From assembly GCA_026986085.1 (NCBI GenBank), contig JALSPE010000106.1, positions 1 to 9,789 of the forward strand: a DNA stretch of 9,789 nt, read 5' to 3'. The stretch's first letter is position 1. Every line of letters starts with the position of its first letter. Both the position numbers and the translations under genes were made by a program. Below are positions 6,086 through 9,789 of the stretch, piece by piece. The stretch comes from Campylobacteraceae bacterium (lineage in GTDB: Bacteria; Campylobacterota; Campylobacteria; Campylobacterales; Sulfurovaceae). Under the pieces are notes generated by a model, which worked only from the letters and a program-made list of their open reading frames with translations, was not told the origin of the DNA and searched no databases.

Positions 6086-7018
6086 TTAAAAATTAAATAG
6101 TGAATTAACACTCTCATTATTATTTATTCTTCTGATTACTTCACCCAAAAGTGGTGCAGTGCTTAAGACTTTAATCTTGCTAGACTCTTTAGATAGTGGT
6201 ATTGTATTTGATACTATCAATTCATCTATATCTCCATTTTCTATTCTGTCATATGCAGGACCTGAGAGAACTGGATGTGTGCAACATGCCATAACAGATG
6301 TAGCACCTTTTGTCTTTAGTGCCTTTGCACCCTTAACCATTGTTCCAGCAGTGTCAATCATATCATCAATCAAGATTACATCTTTGCCTTCTACTTCACC
6401 AATTATATTCATAACCTCTGCTTCATTTGCTTTTTGACGGCGTTTATCAACAATTACCATATCGAGTCCTAAACGCTCGGCAAAATATCTAGCTCTAGCT
6501 ACTCCTCCAATATCAGGAGATGCAATAACAGGATTGGCAAAATTTTTAGATTTAATATAATCTATAAATAGGGAAGCTCCATATAGATTATCAACAGGTA
6601 TATTGAAAAATCCTTGAATTTGAGAAGCGTGCAAATCTATAGTTACAACTCTAGTAATCCCTGCTACTTCAAACATATCTGCAACTAATTTAGCTGAAAT
6701 TGGCACTCTAGGGGCTGCTTTTCTATCTTGTCTAGCATAGCCGTAGTATGGAACAACTGCTGTAATAGACTTTGCAGATGATCTTTTAAGTGCATCTACC
6801 ATAATTAAAAGTTCCATCAAATTTGCATTTGCAGGAGCAGAGGTTGGTTGAATGATATATACATCTTTTCCACGAACAGATTCGGCTATTTGAATATTTA
6901 TCTCTCCGTCTGAAAATCTATTAATTGTAGCAGATGAGAGTGGCATATCTAAATAATCAGCTACTTCTTGAGACAAAGTAGGATTAGCAGTTCCTGAAAA
7001 AATCATATAGTTACTCAT
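6086..7018 (-). CDS. prs: Ribose-phosphate pyrophosphokinase (PRPP synthetase)
   Basis: The 310 residues match class I PRPP synthetases. Visible motifs are FSDGEINIQI (35-44, ribose/ATP region), ARQDRKAAPR (95-104, ATP binding), DLHA (128-131, metal binding), KRRQKANEA (192-200, the flexible catalytic loop) and VILIDDMIDTAGTM (214-227, the PRPP/ribose-5-phosphate binding loop). The enzyme makes PRPP from ribose 5-phosphate and ATP for purine, pyrimidine, histidine, tryptophan and NAD synthesis in the cytoplasm. The ATG follows AAAGG at normal spacing. It lies 46 bases after pqiC, the widest gap in the pqi-rlmB run, so it may have its own promoter there, although I see only AT-rich sequence and no clear element. 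It is followed closely by lepA. All key residues are present. Confidence 0.97.
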   Translation of the reverse strand: MSNYMIFSGTANPTLSQEVADYLDMPLSSATINRFSDGEINIQIAESVRGKDVYIIQPTSAPANANLMELLIMVDALKRSSAKSITAVVPYYGYARQDRKAAPRVPISAKLVADMFEVAGITRVVTIDLHASQIQGFFNIPVDNLYGASLFIDYIKSKNFANPVIASPDIGGVARARYFAERLGLDMVIVDKRRQKANEAEVMNIIGEVEGKDVILIDDMIDTAGTMVKGAKALKTKGATSVMACCTHPVLSGPAYDRIENGDIDELIVSNTIPLSKESSKIKVLSTAPLLGEVIRRINNNESVNSLFNF

Positions 7019-7064
7019 AAATTACCTTTAATTGTTTTTTTGAAATTTTACTAAAATATTTATA

Positions 7065-7607
7065 TCATCTTGCTATTTTTTGGGCAATTTCTATAACTAC
7101 TTTGGTAAAAAGTGTAGATAAGTTATTCACTATACTTTTTGAATCTTTTTTAGACGGCTCTTGTTTTATAAAGTTTTTAGATACAAGCAAATTGCCATTA
7201 GCATCTTTTATATAGTAGCTACCAGATACTACTGCTTCTGCATCTTTATATATAAACTTATCTAATACTATCTCTACAATATACCCTTTTTTCTCTTTTA
7301 TATCCCATGGATATAACCAAACATTTGGATTATTTAATGAACTCTTTAATATAGCAATACTCTTTTGTGTTAATAGCTCACTAGGAGGAGCTACAAAATT
7401 AGAATTTGCCTCAGTAACTTTAGAGCCTTCTTGAATTAATATTTTATCACTATTTAAATAGTTTGGAACTTCTATTTTTTTTACACCTATTTGGGTTTTA
7501 ATTGTAGCAACTACTTTTAAATTATCAGATGGCAAAAGGTAACTACTGCTTTTTGAACTGCAACCTGAAATAGTTAAAATTACTAAAATTACATATAAAT
7601 ATCTCAT
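7065..7607 (-). CDS. pqiC: PqiC-type outer-membrane lipoprotein of the Pqi transport system
   Basis: This 180-residue protein starts MRYLYVILVILTISGC, a lipoprotein signal with lipobox ISGC and the lipidated Cys at residue 16. The next residue is Ser, not Asp, which favours the outer membrane. The mature part fits ABC-transport auxiliary lipoproteins: YLLPSDN after the anchor, IEVPNYLNSDKILIQ, then WLYPWD, EIVLDKFIY and GSYYIKDANGNLL. In E. coli, PqiC forms a ring at the outer membrane contacting the PqiB tunnel, for lipid movement across the periplasm. The ATG at 7607 is two bases after the pqiB stop. An upstream TTG (7613) overlaps that stop, but the GGAG at 7615-7618 sits seven bases before the ATG and too close to the TTG. 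The order pqiA-pqiB-pqiC matches the known operon. Sequence identity in this family is low, so the call rests on lipobox, length and position. Confidence 0.82.
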   Translation of the reverse strand: MRYLYVILVILTISGCSSKSSSYLLPSDNLKVVATIKTQIGVKKIEVPNYLNSDKILIQEGSKVTEANSNFVAPPSELLTQKSIAILKSSLNNPNVWLYPWDIKEKKGYIVEIVLDKFIYKDAEAVVSGSYYIKDANGNLLVSKNFIKQEPSKKDSKSIVNNLSTLFTKVVIEIAQKIAR

Positions 7608-7609
7608 AA

Positions 7610-9256
7610 TCAATCTCCGAATATTAGTGAGTTTGGTTTTTTATTTAATTTATGCAATAACCTATTTGTCTGCTCTGTAGTGTTATGCAACTCTTTTAAT
7701 GTAGCATCTAATTTATCTCCAAATAGAGAGTTAGAGCTATACCCATTTAGCATCTTTTTGGTGCTATTTAGTGTCTTTTTAAATTCAATTAATGTTTTAT
7801 TTAAATTACCACCTATTGCATTAAAATCTCTGCTAGATACAATCTTTTCTATACTTTTGATTGTTTTATTAGAGCTTTTTATCAATTTGTTAGTGTTATC
7901 TAAAACTTTACTTAGCTTATCTATTGGCGTTTTAGATTTATCTAATAGAGTATTTACTTTATCTACAGTTTTATCTAACTGTAGAGCCTCTAGTTTTTTG
8001 GCAATATTTGTTAAAGTTGCCATTAAGCCAACTTTTTCTAAATCTTTTGTTGGAAAGATATATGCGTTATACTCTTTATCTTTTATCCATTTAAATTCTG
8101 TTGCATTATCTTCTGTTAATATAATAGATGCCCTATTTAGTAAAAAGTTACTCTTTTCTAGTTTTGCAACAATACCACTTTTTGCCAACTCTTTAAAGTT
8201 TTTAAATCCATCACTTTTAGAGGTGCTAAAGTTTGCAAAATCTATCCCTCCTAAACACTTTGCTTCAAAATTCTTTAAATTTTTGTTATATTTTATTTTA
8301 AGCCTCTTTAACTCACCAATTTTAAAACCTTTGTATATAATATCTGCATCACTATCAAGAGATGATACATCTCCTTTAAATTCAAATACAAAATTTTTAA
8401 TTTGTGGTTTAGAGAGCCCTACTCTTGTATTTTTTGCATCTGCCAAGCTTCTGTATAGTTTAAATATTTTATCAACTCCCGAGCTATAATTTTTATCAAA
8501 AGATGTATCAAAAGATATTCCACCCATTACCAAAGTTGGAAGTGGAGCTAAGTTAAACTCTACTCTATTGTAATTTAACTTTAAATCTACAATAGATTGA
8601 ACCCAAAATTTTGTAGAGCTATTTACTAAATTTCCATACTTCTTATATATTTTTACCAATATAGAGATATTTTTATTTGAAGTATCTAAATCTATCTCCC
8701 CTATCTCTCCGACTTGCTTTCCTTTATAGTAGATTGGTGTTCCCTTTTTAACATTTACAGGAAATGAGCTAGATATAGCATAGTATCTATCATCACCTAT
8801 TTCAACATACTCACTCTCTAAACCTACAAATTTAGTAATTTTCTTCTCTCCTTTTTTTGCATACATATTTATGTATGTTCCACTAAGAAGCGTATCTAAG
8901 CCCTTTACTCCAGAGTATCCAACTTCTGGCTTTACAATCCATAATTTTGTAGTTTCATTTAAAAATGGCTCGACATCTTTATTTACCCTTGCATATACAA
9001 TTACTCCCTCTTTTTGGCTATTAATCTCTATTCTTGTAACTTTGCCAACTGCTACATCTCTAAATTTTATAACACTTTGACCTGCGACTAAGCCATAACT
9101 CTTTTTAAATTCTACTCTTATTTCTGGTCCTAGTTTACTAAAATGTTCATAGACAAGCCATCCACCAATTATAAGTGCAATAAATGGAACTAGCCATATT
9201 GATGTTATAAAATTAAAACTACCCTTACTCTCTACTATAGGTTCATCAACTGCCAT
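7610..9256 (-). CDS. pqiB: PqiB-type triple-MCE intermembrane transport protein
   Basis: The 548 residues match the PqiB length (546 in E. coli). After a short cytoplasmic tail, residues 15-37 form one membrane anchor (FNFITSIWLVPFIALIIGG). Three MCE domains follow at about 44-135 (GLVAGQSVIKFRDVAVGKV), 160-250 (KKGTPIYYKGKQVGEIGEI) and 285-385 (SDADIIYKGFKIGELKRLKI). Residues 410-535 are a long Lys/Leu/Thr/Asn-rich helical region ending KKPNSLIFGD. In known PqiB, stacked MCE hexamers and a C-terminal helical needle form a tunnel across the periplasm for lipids. The third MCE domain is more divergent and Lys-rich. The ATG overlaps the end of pqiA by 11 bases and has GAGG upstream within pqiA. 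A long ORF on the opposite strand (7680-8489) is a shadow. MlaD or LetB is excluded by having three MCE domains plus the needle, rather than one or seven. Confidence 0.92.
   Translation of the reverse strand: MAVDEPIVESKGSFNFITSIWLVPFIALIIGGWLVYEHFSKLGPEIRVEFKKSYGLVAGQSVIKFRDVAVGKVTRIEINSQKEGVIVYARVNKDVEPFLNETTKLWIVKPEVGYSGVKGLDTLLSGTYINMYAKKGEKKITKFVGLESEYVEIGDDRYYAISSSFPVNVKKGTPIYYKGKQVGEIGEIDLDTSNKNISILVKIYKKYGNLVNSSTKFWVQSIVDLKLNYNRVEFNLAPLPTLVMGGISFDTSFDKNYSSGVDKIFKLYRSLADAKNTRVGLSKPQIKNFVFEFKGDVSSLDSDADIIYKGFKIGELKRLKIKYNKNLKNFEAKCLGGIDFANFSTSKSDGFKNFKELAKSGIVAKLEKSNFLLNRASIILTEDNATEFKWIKDKEYNAYIFPTKDLEKVGLMATLTNIAKKLEALQLDKTVDKVNTLLDKSKTPIDKLSKVLDNTNKLIKSSNKTIKSIEKIVSSRDFNAIGGNLNKTLIEFKKTLNSTKKMLNGYSSNSLFGDKLDATLKELHNTTEQTNRLLHKLNKKPNSLIFGD
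7615..7618 (-). promoter_or_regulatory. pqiC: Ribosome binding site deciding the pqiC start
   Basis: GGAG on the minus strand lies inside the last codons of pqiB and seven bases before the ATG at 7607. Only one base separates it from the alternative TTG at 7613, too close for initiation. It supports the 180-residue pqiC product and coupled translation from pqiB. Confidence 0.6.
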
Positions 9257-9789
9257 CTTTTTCCTCTTCTATTAATCTCTCATCAATTGCCATGGCACTT
9301 AGCATTGTAAAAAATACCATTAAGACAAATGCTGTTGCACCAACTCCTGCTGTTATCTTAACGCTACCAATATGAACAACTGCTGCCAAAATAGATACAA
9401 CAAAAACATCCACCATAGACCAAGGACCAATAGCCTCTGTAATATGGTAGAGTTTAACTTGATCAATCTTTCTACTTCCAGAACTTGGCTTCTTATAGTT
9501 AATTAAAATATATAATAGCAAAATAAACTTCAATAAAGGCACAAATACCGATGCTAAAAATATAATTACTGCTATTGGATAGCTGCCCTCTTCCCAAAGA
9601 GCTATAACTCCACCTATTATAGTATTTCCAGATATATGACCAAATTTATCTACAACCAATATAGGGTATATATTTGCAATTATATAAAAAATTATTGCTG
9701 TAATTAAGAGAGCCCAAGATGTTGAAAAACTTACCTCTTTAGAGTGACCAATTTTGTTTTTACATACACGACAATATATATCTCCATCA
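9246..9789 (-). CDS. pqiA: PqiA-type inner-membrane protein, cut by right edge
   Basis: The frame stays open past the right edge; about 180 C-terminal residues are visible. The TTG at 9659 is internal, not the start. The visible part begins DGDIYCRVCKNKIG, a CxxC zinc-ribbon-like motif (Cys codons 9771-9773 and 9762-9764). Helix 1 is WALLITAIIFYIIANIYPI. Then come GSYPIAVIIFLASVFVPLLK and GPWSMVDVFVVSILAAVVHI, both PqiA hallmarks, and a last helix ending TMLSAMAIDERLIEEEK. PqiA is the inner-membrane partner that likely feeds lipids to the PqiB tunnel. E. coli PqiA has two such CxxC-plus-four-helix modules. Only one is visible here, and whether an upstream module is fused or encoded separately cannot be told. 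Its stop overlaps pqiB, so the two are translationally coupled. Confidence 0.88.
   Translation of the reverse strand, partial: DGDIYCRVCKNKIGHSKEVSFSTSWALLITAIIFYIIANIYPILVVDKFGHISGNTIIGGVIALWEEGSYPIAVIIFLASVFVPLLKFILLLYILINYKKPSSGSRKIDQVKLYHITEAIGPWSMVDVFVVSILAAVVHIGSVKITAGVGATAFVLMVFFTMLSAMAIDERLIEEEKDGS

Noticed and set aside
5554..6437. Several short plus-strand ORFs (5554-5748, 5889-6089, 6159-6437)
   Set aside because: Antisense to lepA and prs, which have intact motifs throughout; no ribosome binding site or family resemblance supports the shadows.
7019..7064. Short ATTTTA/TAAAAT palindrome between pqiC and prs as a terminator or promoter
   Set aside because: An AT-only stem with almost no loop; no convincing -10/-35 pair could be fixed.
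7680..8489. Long plus-strand ORF of 269 codons opposite pqiB
   Set aside because: It lies entirely antisense to the C-terminal half of pqiB. Its Leu/Ser/Phe-rich make-up is what the complement of Lys/Asn-rich coding produces. It has no recognisable domain.
8871..9080. Plus-strand ORF of 69 codons
   Set aside because: Antisense to the first MCE domain of pqiB.
9657..9659. TTG as the start of pqiA
   Set aside because: The frame is open through to the right edge and encodes a CxxC motif and a typical PqiA helix upstream, so this Leu codon is internal.

Overview
The window is AT-rich. The proteins (short L21 and L27, LepA, Prs, a TrmH-family methyltransferase, a PqiA/B/C set) look most like Campylobacterota (epsilonproteobacteria), probably a free-living Campylobacterales member related to Sulfurimonas or Sulfurovum. 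This placement rests on protein style and base composition only; genus is not resolved. It is chromosomal and mostly housekeeping, with one accessory-looking pocket.

Layout. Positions 1-1037 (+) hold the C-terminal part of an SbcC-type DNA-repair ATPase that runs in from the left. Positions 1038-2421 are an accessory-looking pocket. It has about 430 bases with no convincing gene, one uncharacterised 241-residue protein (1465-2190, +) with an RPGMYFG motif, an inverted/direct repeat cluster (2264-2304), and a 25-codon ORF (2316-2393) that may be the stump of a small antitoxin-like gene. A hairpin at 2394-2414 ends the convergent rplU-rpmA transcript. From 2422 to the right edge every gene is on the minus strand.

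In transcription order, right to left, the minus-strand block reads: pqiA (cut by the right edge), pqiB, pqiC, prs, lepA, a four-helix membrane protein, rlmB-like, then rplU and rpmA behind their own probable promoter. Spacings from pqiA to rlmB are tight: 11-nt overlap, 2 nt, 46 nt, 8 nt, 7 nt, 1-nt overlap. The stretch from pqiA to rlmB could therefore be one long transcript, or two with a break in the 46-nt pqiC-prs gap.

How the genes fit together. PqiA, PqiB and PqiC form an envelope-spanning MCE-type lipid-transport system: inner-membrane protein, periplasmic MCE tunnel, outer-membrane lipoprotein. Prs makes PRPP for nucleotide, His and Trp synthesis. LepA, the rRNA methyltransferase, L21 and L27 all act on the ribosome. 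Two apparent upstream starts (the membrane protein and pqiC) are TTG codons. In both cases an internal ATG with a well-placed Shine-Dalgarno sequence is the better start, and it is used here.

I saw no tRNA, rRNA, CRISPR array, insertion sequence or complete new system. The most interesting part is the pocket at 1038-2421.
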